NCBI GenBank assembly: GCA_945897825.1
Contig: CAMDGX010000006.1
Coordinates: forward strand, 20,495 to 84,494
DNA from: Asaia bogorensis
Lineage (GTDB): Bacteria > Pseudomonadota > Alphaproteobacteria > Acetobacterales > Acetobacteraceae
DNA length: 64,000 bases
Direction: 5' to 3'
A model generated the notes under the pieces. That model did no database searches, had not been told where the DNA came from, and was given only the letters and a program-made list of their open reading frames with translations. Within the stretch, counting starts at the first letter, position 1. The number at the start of each line of letters is the position of its first letter. This document shows positions 50,278-60,107 of this stretch, piece after piece. The translations under genes were made by a program, and so were the position numbers.

Positions 50278-53200
50278 TTGACTTCGCCGAACCGCCCCCG
50301 CGTGCGACGAAGCGTCCGAACAAGAGGCGCGAGACAACAATTGCAACGCGAGACCCTGAAGCAAGCGACGACGACGCCCGATGCCGCATGCGATCTGGAG
50401 ATCGGCGAGGAGCTGACCTGGGACCCGGCGCGCATCGCCCTGCCCGGGCCCTGGACCGGCCACATCCCGTTCGCATTCTGGCTGGTGAAGGCGCTGCGGC
50501 CGGCAAGCTTCGTGGAACTGGGCACGCATTCGGGCAACTCCTATTTCGCCTTCTGCCAGGCGCTGAATGCGTTCTGCCCCGGCGCCCACGCCTACGCCGT
50601 CGACACCTGGGAAGGCGACGACCACGCCGGCCGCTACGGCGAGGCGGTCCATGCCGACGTGGCGCAGTTCAACACGGCGCATTTCGGCCCGTTCTCCACC
50701 CTGATCCGCGACCGGTTCGACAGCGCCCGGCAATACTTCGCCGACGGCAGCATCGACCTGCTGCACATCGACGGCCTGCACACCTACGAGGCGGTCCGCC
50801 ACGACTTCGAGGCATGGCTCCCGGCGATGTCTCAGCGCGGCGTCGTGCTGCTGCATGACGTGAATGTCCGCGAGCGTGGCTTCGGGGTGTGGCGGCTGTG
50901 GGACGAGCTGCGCGCCGCGTATCCCAGCTTTACCTTCCACCACGCCCATGGCCTCGGCGTGCTGGGGGTCGGCACGGAGCAGCCGCCGGCGCTGCGCGCG
51001 CTTTTCGCGCTCGATCCGCAGCGCGCCGCCCGGTTCCGCCGCACCATCGCCGCCCGCGGCGAGGCGTTCCAGCGCCAGGCCGACATCCTTGCGCTCCGGG
51101 ACCAGATCGCGGCGAAGGACGGGCAGATCGCCGCGCTCACGGCCCAGGTGGCGTCGCTGGCCGATCAGGGCGCGCCGGATGCCGCCCTCCTGGCCGAGTG
51201 CGAGGCGCTGCGGCGCGATGCGCAGGCCGCGGGGCAACGCGTGGCCGAGGCGGAAGCCCGCGCCGCGCAGGCGGAAGGCGAGCAGCAGCAGGCGCGGCGC
51301 GACGGCACCTGGAGCCGGGACCTGTTGGAAGCCCAGCGCGCCCAGATCGCCGCGAAGGACGCGATGATCGCGACGCTCAGCCACCTCGCCGCGGCCCGCG
51401 GTGCGGCGTTGGCGGTGCGCGACCGGATGATCGACACGCGCGACGCCCTGGCGATGCGCCTCGCGTCGGAAACCGGCGCCCGGCTGCACGAGCAGGGCCA
51501 GGCATATGAAGCCGTGGTGGCCGGCCTGCGCGGCGATCTCGCGCGATTGCAGCAGGAGCGCAGCGTCGCGCCCGACGGAGCCGCGACGGTCGACGCAGCG
51601 GTGCGCCAGGCCGTCGAGGCCGTGACCCAGCGCTACGTGACCTCCACCTCGTGGCGCGTCACCCGCCCGATGCGGGTCGCGATGCGCCTGTTGCGGGAGC
51701 GGCGGCTCCGACCCGCGCCGGAACCGCCGGCCGAAGCGCCGGCGCCCTCGCCTACCCCGCACGCGCCGCCCCCGGTACCCGAGGCGCCACAAGCCGCACC
51801 GCCATCGCCCAAGGCTGCATGGCGCGCCATCCTCTCGGCCCGGCTCGACGCCTTCCTCGCCACCAGCGCGATGCTGGCGCTGCCGCGCGCGGCCCGACCG
51901 GATGTCAGCATCATCCTGGTTCTCCACAACCAGGCCGAGCTGACCTTCGGCTGCCTCGGCTCGATCGCCGAGACGCTCGGCGCGGGCGCGCCGCGGGCCG
52001 AGGTGATTATCCTCGACAACGCCTCGACCGACCGGACCGCGGCCCTGCTGCGACGGGTCGAAGGCGCCACGGTGATCCGCAGCGACACCAACCTGCATTT
52101 CCTCAAGGGGGTGAACCAGGCCGCCCGCGCGGCCACCGGCCGGGCCCTGCTGCTGCTGAACAACGACGCCCAGCTCCTGCCCGGCGCCGTGGCGGCCGCG
52201 CTGCGCACGCTGGATTCGGCCCCGGACATCGGCGCCGTCGGCGGGCGCATCATCCTGCCCGATGGCACGCTGCAGGAGGCCGGCTCCATCATCTGGCGCA
52301 ACGGTGCGGCCTCCGGCTACGGCCGCGGCCAGGACCCCAACGCGCCCGACCACATGTTCCAGCGCGACGTGGACTACTGCTCCGGCGCCTTCCTGATGAC
52401 CACCTCCGCCGCCTGGCAGGAGCTCGGCGGCTTCGACGAGGCGTTCGCGCCGGCCTACTACGAGGAAACGGACTACTGCGTCCGCCTGTGGAAGAGCGGC
52501 CGGCGCGTCGTGTTCGATCCCGACGTCGCCGTCCTGCACTACGAGTTCGGCAGCTCCGCCTCCTCCGGCGACGCGCTGGCGCTGCAGGAGCGCAATCACC
52601 GGATCTTCGCCGACCGCCACCGCGACTGGCTGGCCGGCCAGTTCGAGCTCGACCCCGCCCATGTCATCGCCGCGCGCACCGCGCGGTCCGAGCGCAAGCG
52701 CGTGCTGGTGATCGAGGACCGGGTTCCGAAGATGGAGCTCGGCACCGGCTACCCGCGCGCCAACCGCCTGCTGCACGAGCTGGTGGAGGCCGGCGCCGAG
52801 GTGGCGCTGTTCCCGGTGCATCGCCACTCCGAGACCTGGCACGACGTGCGCCACGCGCTGGACAAGCGCATCGAGGTGCTGATCGGCGCCGACGGCTCGC
52901 AGATCCCGCAATACCTCGAGGCCCGGCGCGGGCATTTCGACGCGGTGATCGTCTGCCGGCCGCCGAACATGGAATTGTTCGAGAAGGCGGTCAGCTTCCG
53001 GCGCGACCTGACCGGCATGGCGAAGATCATCTACGACGCCGAGGCCCTGTTCGTCAGCCGCGAGATCCAGCGGCGCACCGCGAAGGGCGACCCGCCGTCG
53101 GAGGAGGAGCGCCACCTGATGGTCGCCGGCGAGGTCGCACTGACCCGCCTCGCGGACTCCGTCATGTCCGTCTCCGCAGCCGAGCGCGACACGCTCGAGA

Positions 53201-54831
53201 CCTACGGCGCACGCGACGTGCGCATCCTCGCCCATGCGCTGGAGGACGAGCCGCTCGACACCGGCTTCGAGGCGCGCGACCGCATCGTGTTCCTCGGCGC
53301 CATCCAGGAGGAGGACGCGCCGAACGCCATCGCCGTGCGCTGGTTCGCCCGCGAGATCCTGCCCGGCGTGCGGCGCAAGCTGGGCGAGGGCATGCGTCTG
53401 ACCGTCATCGGCATGAACAACGCCGCCAGCATCGAAGCCCTCGCTGGCACGGCACTCGACCTGCGCGGGATGGTCGACGACCTGCACGAGGCGCTGGCCG
53501 ATGCCCGCGTGATGGTGGTGCCCAGCCGGCTCGGCGCCGGCATTCCGCACAAGGTCCACCAGGCCGCCGCCCTCGGCATCCCCATGGTCGTCACGAAGCT
53601 GATCGCCAGCCAGGTCGGCTGGCAGGATGGGCAGGAGCTGCTGGTCGCCGACGAACCGGCCGCCTTCGCCGCCGCCTGCGCGCGCCTCTACACCGACCGC
53701 GCGCTGTGGGAGGGGCTGCGCAGCCGCGCGCTGGAGCGGGTCCGCCAGGATTGCGCGCCCGAGGCGTTCTCCGCGCGGGTGCGCGAGCTGGTGGAGTCGG
53801 TACCGATCACCCGCCGCCGCGCAGACCCCGCTGCTCCCTTGCCCCCGCTCCCCCCCGCCGAGGATCCGCCGACCAGCCGGCCGGAGGAGTGCGATTTCAG
53901 CCTGGCGGTGCCGTTCGGCTTTGCCCCGCTCGACACGCCGCCGCCGCGCGTCGCGGTGATCTGCCACCTGTTCCATCCCGGGATCGGCGCCGAGCTGCGC
54001 TTCTATCTCCGCCACCTGCCGGCGGCCGACCTGTTCTTCTCCACCGACACCGAGGCAAAGGCCGCCGCCATCCGCGGAACCTTCGCGGACTGGGACCGGG
54101 GCGCCGTGGAGGTCCGCATCACGCCGAACCGCGGCCGCGACATCGCGCCCAAGCTGATCGGGCTGGCCGACGCCCATGAAGGCCACGACCTCGTGCTCCA
54201 CCTGCACTCAAAGAAATCGGACCACGCGGCATTCCTGGCGCCCTGGCGCGGCTACCTGTTCGAGACCCTCCTCGGATCGCCCGCCACCGTCACCAGCATC
54301 CTCGACCTGTTCGCGCGCCTGCCGCGGCTGGGGATGGTGGCGCCGCAGCACTACCCGTCCATCCGCCGCTGGCTCGGCTGGCACGGCAACTTCGAGACCG
54401 CGAATGGCCTGGCCACCCGCATGGGCATCGCGCTCTCGCCGACGCGCGCGCTCGACTTTCCCTCCGGCTCGATGTTCTGGGCCCGCCCCGCCGCGCTGCG
54501 CCCGCTGCTGGACCTCGGGCTCGGCTTCGACGACTTCCCGCCCGAAGAGGGCCAGGAGGACAGCACGCCGGCGCATGCGATCGAGCGCCTCTACTTCCTC
54601 GCCTGCGAGCGCAGCGGCCACACCTGGCTGAAGGTCGCCGAGCCGTCGCTCCATGTCGATACCGCCACCATCGTGCCGGCGCACACACCCCGCGATCTCG
54701 AGCGGTTCGTCGCCGAGCACGTGGTGGCGCTGTCCGGACCGACCATCCTGCCGGTGCGCCCGGAGCCGGCACCGCTGGTCACGCAGGTGCCGCCCGGTCT
54801 CGCGCAGCGCCTGGCGCGGCGGGGCGCCTGA
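50278..54831 (+). CDS. Four-module methyltransferase/GT2/GT4/RgpF-like glycan assembly protein
   Basis: 1517 residues from TTG at 50278 (GTG 50302 and TTG 50341 are alternatives). Modules in order: SAM methyltransferase about 55-230 (FVELGTHSGNSYFAF, VDTWEG, HIDGLHTYEAV); a coiled coil about 258-441 rich in Ala/Glu/Gln/Arg; a Pro-rich linker about 477-515; GT2 about 540-775 (VSIILVLHNQ, ILDNAS, LLLNNDAQ, ETDYCVRLW); a GT4-like GT-B unit about 800-1175 (VLVIEDRVPKMELGTGYPRA, VFLGAIQEEDAPNAIA); a rhamnan-synthesis F domain about 1220-1475 (VAVICHLFHPGIGAEL, PNRGRDIAP, HLHSKKS). It probably builds and methylates a rhamnose-type surface polysaccharide at the cytoplasmic face. First gene of a five-gene operon with overlapping ends. 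Confidence 0.88.
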   Translation: MTSPNRPRVRRSVRTRGARQQLQRETLKQATTTPDAACDLEIGEELTWDPARIALPGPWTGHIPFAFWLVKALRPASFVELGTHSGNSYFAFCQALNAFCPGAHAYAVDTWEGDDHAGRYGEAVHADVAQFNTAHFGPFSTLIRDRFDSARQYFADGSIDLLHIDGLHTYEAVRHDFEAWLPAMSQRGVVLLHDVNVRERGFGVWRLWDELRAAYPSFTFHHAHGLGVLGVGTEQPPALRALFALDPQRAARFRRTIAARGEAFQRQADILALRDQIAAKDGQIAALTAQVASLADQGAPDAALLAECEALRRDAQAAGQRVAEAEARAAQAEGEQQQARRDGTWSRDLLEAQRAQIAAKDAMIATLSHLAAARGAALAVRDRMIDTRDALAMRLASETGARLHEQGQAYEAVVAGLRGDLARLQQERSVAPDGAATVDAAVRQAVEAVTQRYVTSTSWRVTRPMRVAMRLLRERRLRPAPEPPAEAPAPSPTPHAPPPVPEAPQAAPPSPKAAWRAILSARLDAFLATSAMLALPRAARPDVSIILVLHNQAELTFGCLGSIAETLGAGAPRAEVIILDNASTDRTAALLRRVEGATVIRSDTNLHFLKGVNQAARAATGRALLLLNNDAQLLPGAVAAALRTLDSAPDIGAVGGRIILPDGTLQEAGSIIWRNGAASGYGRGQDPNAPDHMFQRDVDYCSGAFLMTTSAAWQELGGFDEAFAPAYYEETDYCVRLWKSGRRVVFDPDVAVLHYEFGSSASSGDALALQERNHRIFADRHRDWLAGQFELDPAHVIAARTARSERKRVLVIEDRVPKMELGTGYPRANRLLHELVEAGAEVALFPVHRHSETWHDVRHALDKRIEVLIGADGSQIPQYLEARRGHFDAVIVCRPPNMELFEKAVSFRRDLTGMAKIIYDAEALFVSREIQRRTAKGDPPSEEERHLMVAGEVALTRLADSVMSVSAAERDTLETYGARDVRILAHALEDEPLDTGFEARDRIVFLGAIQEEDAPNAIAVRWFAREILPGVRRKLGEGMRLTVIGMNNAASIEALAGTALDLRGMVDDLHEALADARVMVVPSRLGAGIPHKVHQAAALGIPMVVTKLIASQVGWQDGQELLVADEPAAFAAACARLYTDRALWEGLRSRALERVRQDCAPEAFSARVRELVESVPITRRRADPAAPLPPLPPAEDPPTSRPEECDFSLAVPFGFAPLDTPPPRVAVICHLFHPGIGAELRFYLRHLPAADLFFSTDTEAKAAAIRGTFADWDRGAVEVRITPNRGRDIAPKLIGLADAHEGHDLVLHLHSKKSDHAAFLAPWRGYLFETLLGSPATVTSILDLFARLPRLGMVAPQHYPSIRRWLGWHGNFETANGLATRMGIALSPTRALDFPSGSMFWARPAALRPLLDLGLGFDDFPPEEGQEDSTPAHAIERLYFLACERSGHTWLKVAEPSLHVDTATIVPAHTPRDLERFVAEHVVALSGPTILPVRPEPAPLVTQVPPGLAQRLARRGA

Positions 54832-55811
54832 TGCTCGCCCGGCTGTTCCAGCGCAGCGCGCCAGCGCCCCGCCCCGCAGGCGACGCCCCCGTCGAGGGCC
54901 GCGTGAGCGTCGTCGTGCCGCTCTACAACCATGCGCGCTACATCGAGGCCGCGATCGACAGCGCCCTGGCGCAGGGGAAGCTGCTGCGCGAGCTCATCGT
55001 CATCGACGATGGCTCCACCGACGATTCCGCCAAGGTGATGGCCCGCCTGGCCCAGGGCGACCCGCGCATCCGCTTCCGCACGCAGGCGAACCAGGGGGCT
55101 GCGGCCACGATCAACGCCGGCATGCGCGACTGCAGCGGCGACTACATCGCCATCCTGAACTCCGACGACGCCTACCTGCCCGGAAGGCTGGCGGCCCTGG
55201 CCAGCGCACTCGATGCCGAGCCCCGCGCCGCGATCGCCGCGTCCGGCATCGCCTTCATGGACGGGCAAGGTGCCCCCATCGCCAATGCCTGGTACGCCGA
55301 GGCCCTGGCCTTCCGCGCCGACCACGACATGGCCACCGCCCTGGTCAACGGCAACTTCCTGATGACGACGTCGAACTTCCTGTTCCGCCGCGAACTCCCC
55401 GCCGCGATCGGCGGCTTCGCGGCACTGCGCTACACCCACGACCTCGACTTCGCCCTGCGCGCGCTGGCCCTCGGCCATGGCATCGCGCTGCTCGACGACA
55501 CACTGTTGCGATACCGCATCCACGCCACCAACACGATCGCCGAGGACCATCGCCGGGTCCGCGCCGAATGGGCCGCCACCGCCGCGGCCTACCTCACCCT
55601 GGCATGGGACCGCCCCGGCGCGCCGGAGCCTGACTGGAGCGCGGCCGCGGCGATGGAAGCCGTGCTGCAACGCCACGAACTGTCCCGCGCCGTGCATCTC
55701 TGCATGGCCCAGCTGCGCCGCCGGTGCGAGGACCCGCAGCCCGGCCGTCTCGATCGCGCCGCCGTCCTGCACGACGAGGGCTTCCGCACGCGCCTGATGG
55801 AATGGGCCTGA
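54831..55811 (+). CDS. Glycosyltransferase family 2 protein
   Basis: 326 residues; ATG shares a base with the preceding stop. GT-A fold: VSVVVPLYNHARYIEAAIDS (about 25-44), IDDGSTDDS, NQGAAATINAGM and the metal-binding ILNSDDAYLPG. The C-terminal acceptor part includes ALRYTHDLDFALRALALG. No membrane helices, so it adds a sugar from an NDP-donor to a lipid- or protein-linked glycan at the cytoplasmic membrane. Confidence 0.88.
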   Translation: MLARLFQRSAPAPRPAGDAPVEGRVSVVVPLYNHARYIEAAIDSALAQGKLLRELIVIDDGSTDDSAKVMARLAQGDPRIRFRTQANQGAAATINAGMRDCSGDYIAILNSDDAYLPGRLAALASALDAEPRAAIAASGIAFMDGQGAPIANAWYAEALAFRADHDMATALVNGNFLMTTSNFLFRRELPAAIGGFAALRYTHDLDFALRALALGHGIALLDDTLLRYRIHATNTIAEDHRRVRAEWAATAAAYLTLAWDRPGAPEPDWSAAAAMEAVLQRHELSRAVHLCMAQLRRRCEDPQPGRLDRAAVLHDEGFRTRLMEWA

Positions 55812-57076
55812 TGCGCATCCTCGCCCTCAGCAACCTCTATCCCCCGAACGTCGTCGGCGGTTACGAGCGGCTTTGCCACGAGGCATGCTCGGAACTCGCC
55901 GCGCGCGGCCACGAGGTGACGGTCCTGACCAGCCGCTACGGCGGCAAGGTCGCGGACTATCCCGGCCTCGAGGTCCTGCGCGAATGGAGCCTTCGAACCG
56001 GGCCGGACATCTACGCGCCCTATCCCGGCAGCGAGGCCGACCTCGCGGCATTGAACGCCGACAACCTCGCCATCCTGAACCGCGTCGTCGACCGGGTGCA
56101 GCCCGATGTCGTCTTCGCCTGGAACCTGTTCTTCATGGATGCCTCGATCCTCGCGGCGCTGGAAGCCGGCCGGCACCGCACCGTCGTGATGCTGACGGAC
56201 AACTGGCTTCTGGTGATGCGGAACCCACGCTTCGTCGCAGACTTCTTCCGTGACTATGCACTCGGTCCCGCCTCCTTCGCGCCGCGCCCCACGCCATCGG
56301 GCTGGCGCGCCGCCATCGGACAGGCCAGCCGCTCCCTACGTCGCCTCGCAGCCCCCGTCCCGCGCGGCCTGGAGGCGATCTTCGGCTCCCGCTTCATGCG
56401 CGACTATTACGCAGCCGGAGATATCGCATTCGCCCACCACCGCGTCGTGCACAACGGCGTCCGCCTCCAGCCCCTGGACGAAGCCGCCCTGCCCGACCGC
56501 CAAGCCCTGGTGCAGCCGGACGAGTTGCGCCTCCTGTTCGCCGGGCGCCTCGTCGATCTCAAGGGCGCGCACACCGCCGTGGCTGCCCTCCCCCTGCTCG
56601 ATGCGGGCGCGCTCGGCGTGGCGCGCATCGTCCTCACCCTGGTCGGCGACGCGCAGGACGAGGCCTACATGCGGCACCTGTCCGAGGTGATCGCCGCCAG
56701 CGGCCGCGCCGCCGATATCCGGATGCAGAAGGTGGTGCCGGAAGCGCAGCTGCCCGCCCTGTTCGCCGCCCACGACATCTACGTGTTTCCGTCGCTCTAC
56801 GAACCTTTCTCCCTCACCCTGATCCACGCCCTCGCCTGCGCCATCCCCACGGTCGCCTCGCGCGTCGGCGGCAATCCCGAGATCGTCAGCGACGGCGAGT
56901 CCGGGCTGCTGTTCGACAAGGGCGACCCCGCCGACCTGGCGCGCGCCATCACCCGCCTGGCGACGCAGCCCGCCCTGCGCGCGCGCATCGCCGCGAACGG
57001 CCGCGCGGCCGGCCAGCGTTTCACGTTCGAACGGATGATCGACGAGATGGAATCCTTCCTGGAGGACGCGCCATGA
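55811..57076 (+). CDS. Glycosyltransferase family 4 protein
   Basis: 421 residues; ATG overlaps the preceding TGA by one base. N-terminal acceptor domain with the glycine-rich start LSNLYPPNVVGGYERLCHEA, and C-terminal donor domain with LLFAGRLVDLKGAHTAVAAL, VVPEAQLPALFAAHDIYVFPSLYEPF and the E-x7-E region SLYEPFSLTLIHALAC. A retaining GT-B transferase typical of O-antigen or exopolysaccharide assembly. The stop overlaps the next ATG by four bases. Confidence 0.9.
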   Translation: MRILALSNLYPPNVVGGYERLCHEACSELAARGHEVTVLTSRYGGKVADYPGLEVLREWSLRTGPDIYAPYPGSEADLAALNADNLAILNRVVDRVQPDVVFAWNLFFMDASILAALEAGRHRTVVMLTDNWLLVMRNPRFVADFFRDYALGPASFAPRPTPSGWRAAIGQASRSLRRLAAPVPRGLEAIFGSRFMRDYYAAGDIAFAHHRVVHNGVRLQPLDEAALPDRQALVQPDELRLLFAGRLVDLKGAHTAVAALPLLDAGALGVARIVLTLVGDAQDEAYMRHLSEVIAASGRAADIRMQKVVPEAQLPALFAAHDIYVFPSLYEPFSLTLIHALACAIPTVASRVGGNPEIVSDGESGLLFDKGDPADLARAITRLATQPALRARIAANGRAAGQRFTFERMIDEMESFLEDAP

Positions 57077-58083
57077 ATGCGATCACGCCACTGCGGCCCG
57101 GTTCGCTGCGCAGCGCCAACTGCCTCGTGCTGGGTGGTGGCGGCTTCATCGGGCTGAACCTGTGCCACGGCCTGCTGCGCGCCGGCGCCCGCGTCCACGC
57201 CTTCGGCCGGCCCTCCGCCTTTCCCCACGCGATGGCCAAGCTGCGCGTCACCATCGGCGAACTCTCCGACACCGCGGCATTGAAGCGCGCGCTGGACGGC
57301 ATCGACGTGGTGTTCCACCTGCTCGGTGGCAGTTTCCCAGCCCGCGCCGAGGCGGACCCTGCCGAAGACCTGTGCCGCAACGCCATTCCCTCGCTCGGCC
57401 TGATGGCGCTGTGCCGGGAGGCCCGCGTGCGGCAGATCGTGTTCGTCTCCTCCGGCGGCACCGTCTACGGCGTGCCGCGCCACCTGCCGCTGCGCGAGGA
57501 CCATCCGACCGACCCGATCTCCGCCTACGGCATCCACCAGTTGCTGATCGAGAAGCATCTCGGCCTGCTGGCCCATCGCCACGACCTGCCCTGCGTGGTG
57601 TTGCGCGTGGCCAACCCCTTCGGCCCCTACCAGCTGCCCGGGCGCGGCCAGGGCCTGGTCGCCACGCTGATCGCCCAGCGCCTCGCCGGCCGCCCGGTGG
57701 AGATCTGGGGCGACGGACAGGTGGTGCGCGATTTCTTCCATGTCGCGGACCTCGTCGACGCCGCCCTGCTCGCCGCCGTTTATCGCGGGCCGGAGCGCGT
57801 GCTGAATGTCGGCTCCGGCATCGGCCGGTCGGTGCGCGACGTGGTCGGCGCGATCGACGCGATGCTGGGGATGCGCGGCGCCGAAATCATCCACCGCCAG
57901 GGCCGCGCCGTCGACGTGCCGGTCAACGTGCTCGACGTGGCGCGCATCCGCCGCGTGCTCGGCTGGTCGCCGCGCATCGACTGGCAGGACGGCCTGCGCG
58001 GGACGGCCGACTGGTTGCGGAGCGACTGGCTGCCGTCCCATGCCCCAGCCACCCTGCCCCCCGTGGCCGAGGTCGTGCGATGA
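57073..58083 (+). CDS. NAD-dependent epimerase/dehydratase family protein (altered YxxxK)
   Basis: 336 residues. Extended SDR with NAD motif LGGGGFIGLNL (20-30), VFHLLG, SSGGTVYG (126-133) and C-terminal substrate-binding VVRDFFHVADLVDA. The catalytic motif is Y152-G-I-H-Q156 where family members have YxxxK. The lysine, which orients NAD ribose and lowers the Tyr pKa, is replaced by Gln. It may have reduced or different activity, or serve as a binding scaffold. By context it makes or modifies a nucleotide sugar for the flanking transferases. Confidence 0.87.
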   Translation: MNAITPLRPGSLRSANCLVLGGGGFIGLNLCHGLLRAGARVHAFGRPSAFPHAMAKLRVTIGELSDTAALKRALDGIDVVFHLLGGSFPARAEADPAEDLCRNAIPSLGLMALCREARVRQIVFVSSGGTVYGVPRHLPLREDHPTDPISAYGIHQLLIEKHLGLLAHRHDLPCVVLRVANPFGPYQLPGRGQGLVATLIAQRLAGRPVEIWGDGQVVRDFFHVADLVDAALLAAVYRGPERVLNVGSGIGRSVRDVVGAIDAMLGMRGAEIIHRQGRAVDVPVNVLDVARIRRVLGWSPRIDWQDGLRGTADWLRSDWLPSHAPATLPPVAEVVR

Positions 58084-60107
58084 AGCGCCCGCCCCCGACC
58101 CTGCTCCAGACCATCCCGATCGCGCAACACTCGCGCGGCGCCTGGAACCGCATCGCGGTCGACGTCGCCGGCTTCGAGGCCCTGACCCTGCTCTTCGTGG
58201 TCCTGGACGACGCCGATGGCGCCAGGATCAGCGGCGACGTGTTCCTCGAAGCACCAGCCGCGGGTGACCAGGGCGGCCTGTTCCAGCTGACCTGGTTCGT
58301 CCCGGCGGAGGCGGTGGAACTGCGGCTCATGGCCTACAGCCTCGACGCGCGGGAGGTTCGCGCCGGGCCGGTCTCGATCCGCAAGCTGACCCGTGCCGTC
58401 GCGGCATGGCGCCTGCTGCGCCAGATTCCCGCCACGCTGCGACAGGACCTGCTGCACACCGCATTCTCCCGGCCGACGGCGCTCGTCGCCCAGCTGCGCC
58501 AGGCCCTGGCCAGGACCGCCATCCAGGCCCAGACGCCGCGCCAGCCCTACGATACCTGGACCGCCATGTTCGACCGCTGGCCGCTCGCGGGCGAAGCCGT
58601 CGGACCCTCGGTCTCCTACCTCGTGTTCGCGCGCGAGGCACGGTCCGAAGCCCTGGCGGCGACGCTCGCCAGCCTGCGCACCCTGCAGAACGACCCGGCC
58701 CATGTCGTCCTCGCCGCGGCGGCCGGCCACGCCACGTTGCGCCAGACGGTGCAGGGGTTGGCCGGCGACTACATCGGCATTCTCCAGGCCGGCGAGGTGC
58801 TTCCCCCCCATGCCGCCCAACTTGCGGCCGCGCAACTGGAGCAGCTGGGCCACCCCGAGATCGCGATCGTCGACGAGGACGATGTCAGCGCCGACGGCAC
58901 CCGCCATTCGCCGCGGTTCAAGCCAACCCCGAACTACCCGCTGATGCTCTCGGGCATGCTCTCCCGGGGCCTCTGGCTGGTCCGCCGCGAGACGCTGCTG
59001 ACCCATGCGCCGGCCCGCGCCGAATGGGCGGAGGAACTTCGTCTGGCTAGCTGGCTGGCCCGCCGCGACGCCGGCCTGCCACGCTTCAGCGCGCGGATCC
59101 CCTACATCCTCACCCATCGCCGACACGATACCGAGACCGCGCCGGCAGCCACGCTGGCCGCTGTGGTTGGCCGGCACTTCGAAGGCGCGGGCACGCCGCT
59201 GGCCCCCGTGGCGAGCTGGCCGCTCACCTTCCATCTGCAAGACGACCATCGTCCGGCGCCCGAGCGCATCACCGCGATTGTGCCCTCGACGCTGCGGCGG
59301 CCGCATTGCGTCGACTGCATCCTCGCGGTGGCCGAGCAGACCGCCCACCCAGGCCTCGACCTGCAGGTGGTCGTCATGCAGCCGGGCCCGCTCGACGCAC
59401 AGCAGCAGGAAGCGGCGGCGCGGCTGCGGCGCGAAGCCGGCGCCACGGTGACGCTGCTGCGGGCGGAGCGCTTCAACTACGCTGCCGCCAACAACCACGT
59501 CGCCGCCCGAACCCGTGGCGAGCACATCCTGCTGCTGAACGACGACGTGGCGCCGATCCGCCACGACTGGCTGGACTGGATGTGCGCCTTCATGCACGAC
59601 CGCGAGACGGGGATCGTTGGCGCCCGGCTGCTCTACGGCGACGGAAGGGTCCAGCACGCAGGGGTGATCATGGGCCTCGGCGGCTTGTGCGACCATGCCC
59701 ATCGGCACCTGCCGCGCCAGGACGCCGGCTACATGGGGCGCGCGGTGCTGGCGCAGGAACTCTCGGCGGTCACCGGTGCCTGCCTGCTGGTACGCCGGCA
59801 CCTGTTCGAGGCGGTCGGCGGGCTCGACGAACGCTACGCCAGCGCCTTCAACGACATCGACTTCTCGCTGCGCATCGGCGAGACCGGGCATTCGGTCGTC
59901 TACGTGCCGCAGGCCGAACTGCACCACTTCGAAATGCAGACCTTCACCTCGCACTACGAGGGCGAGCGCATCGCCTCACGTGCGACCGATGTCGAGCGGA
60001 TGCGCGACCGCTGGGGGGCGGTGTGCCAGGACGACCCGTTCTACAATCCGAACCTGTCGCTCAGCCCAGGCAACGACTGGAACCTCGCCCTCCCGCCGCG
60101 CTCCTGA
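58080..60107 (+). CDS. Tandem GT2-domain glycosyltransferase
   Basis: 675 residues; ATG overlaps the preceding stop (ATGA). Residues 1-105 look like a small beta-rich domain. Residues about 180-390 form a degenerate GT-A-like unit (DYIGILQAGEVLPPHAA, VDEDDVS, SRGLWLVRRETLL). Residues about 395-640 form a full GT2 unit (ITAIVPSTLRRPHCVDCILA, NYAAANNHVAARTRGEHILLLNDDV, VTGACLLVRRHLFEAVGG, FNDIDFSLRI). The two-domain layout is common in O-antigen/rhamnan transferases, where only one domain is catalytic. Ends at a strong hairpin. Confidence 0.87.
   Translation: MKRPPPTLLQTIPIAQHSRGAWNRIAVDVAGFEALTLLFVVLDDADGARISGDVFLEAPAAGDQGGLFQLTWFVPAEAVELRLMAYSLDAREVRAGPVSIRKLTRAVAAWRLLRQIPATLRQDLLHTAFSRPTALVAQLRQALARTAIQAQTPRQPYDTWTAMFDRWPLAGEAVGPSVSYLVFAREARSEALAATLASLRTLQNDPAHVVLAAAAGHATLRQTVQGLAGDYIGILQAGEVLPPHAAQLAAAQLEQLGHPEIAIVDEDDVSADGTRHSPRFKPTPNYPLMLSGMLSRGLWLVRRETLLTHAPARAEWAEELRLASWLARRDAGLPRFSARIPYILTHRRHDTETAPAATLAAVVGRHFEGAGTPLAPVASWPLTFHLQDDHRPAPERITAIVPSTLRRPHCVDCILAVAEQTAHPGLDLQVVVMQPGPLDAQQQEAAARLRREAGATVTLLRAERFNYAAANNHVAARTRGEHILLLNDDVAPIRHDWLDWMCAFMHDRETGIVGARLLYGDGRVQHAGVIMGLGGLCDHAHRHLPRQDAGYMGRAVLAQELSAVTGACLLVRRHLFEAVGGLDERYASAFNDIDFSLRIGETGHSVVYVPQAELHHFEMQTFTSHYEGERIASRATDVERMRDRWGAVCQDDPFYNPNLSLSPGNDWNLALPPRS

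Noticed and set aside
50272..54207. 1311-codon minus-strand open frame opposite the large fusion gene
   Set aside because: Rich in Gly/Ala/Val/His/Arg with no recognisable fold; the plus strand has clear enzyme modules.
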